DNA of 5,198 bases from SVQP01 sp045658965 (GTDB lineage: Bacteria > Bacillota > Clostridia > Oscillospirales > CAG-272). Within the stretch, counting starts at the first letter, position 1; each line of letters starts with the position of its first letter. The position numbers and the translations under genes were made by a program. The stretch spans positions 1 to 5,198 of the forward strand of contig JAZOVZ010000104.1 in the NCBI GenBank assembly GCA_045658965.1. Direction: 5' to 3'. Positions 5,198-5,198 of this stretch are shown piece after piece. The notes beneath the pieces are model-generated. The model was not told the origin of the DNA. It searched no databases and saw only the letters and a program-made list of their open reading frames with translations.

Positions 5198-5198
5198 A

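Overview
The window reads as a chromosomal segment from a Bacillota bacterium, most likely an uncultured gut-type Clostridia. The reasons are strong GGAGG-type ribosome binding sites, consensus housekeeping promoters, the short Bacillus/Clostridia form of mannose-6-phosphate isomerase, and a GH127 gene beside a DUF3737 gene. Coding GC is moderate to high and the intergenic DNA is AT-rich. The lineage is an inference from style; no taxonomic marker gene is present.

Layout. Positions 1-391 hold no convincing gene. They contain a roughly 50-bp repeat present twice in inverted orientation (1-49 and 168-219) and two terminator-like hairpins. A small single-span membrane protein lies at 392-586 on the plus strand. 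Positions 585-740 hold an array of seven short perfect hairpins with different stems and conserved spacers. The array is both the convergent terminator and the 3' end of the next gene. A leftward three-gene operon follows (reading 3968 down to 722): an HD-domain nucleotidase-like hydrolase, a GH127 beta-L-arabinofuranosidase-like enzyme, and a DUF3737 beta-helix protein. The genes overlap by 20 bp or are separated by 6 bp. A 103-bp divergent intergenic region (3969-4071) separates this operon from manA, which reads rightward at 4072-4992. manA ends in a strong terminator at 5089-5122. A possible gene tail on the minus strand lies at the right edge.

How it works together. ManA feeds mannose-6-phosphate into fructose-6-phosphate. 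The GH127 enzyme has no signal peptide, so it would act in the cytoplasm on imported arabinose-containing plant glycans. This suggests a small carbohydrate-use locus, although no transporter or regulator is in view. The operon and manA appear to fire from two consensus promoters whose -10 boxes overlap inside one perfect 16-bp palindrome, so only one polymerase should be able to load at a time.

The least ordinary items are the hairpin array (585-740), which also supplies the last codons and stop of the DUF3737 gene, the shared palindromic promoter (3998-4046), and the exact 19-residue ladders in the DUF3737 protein.
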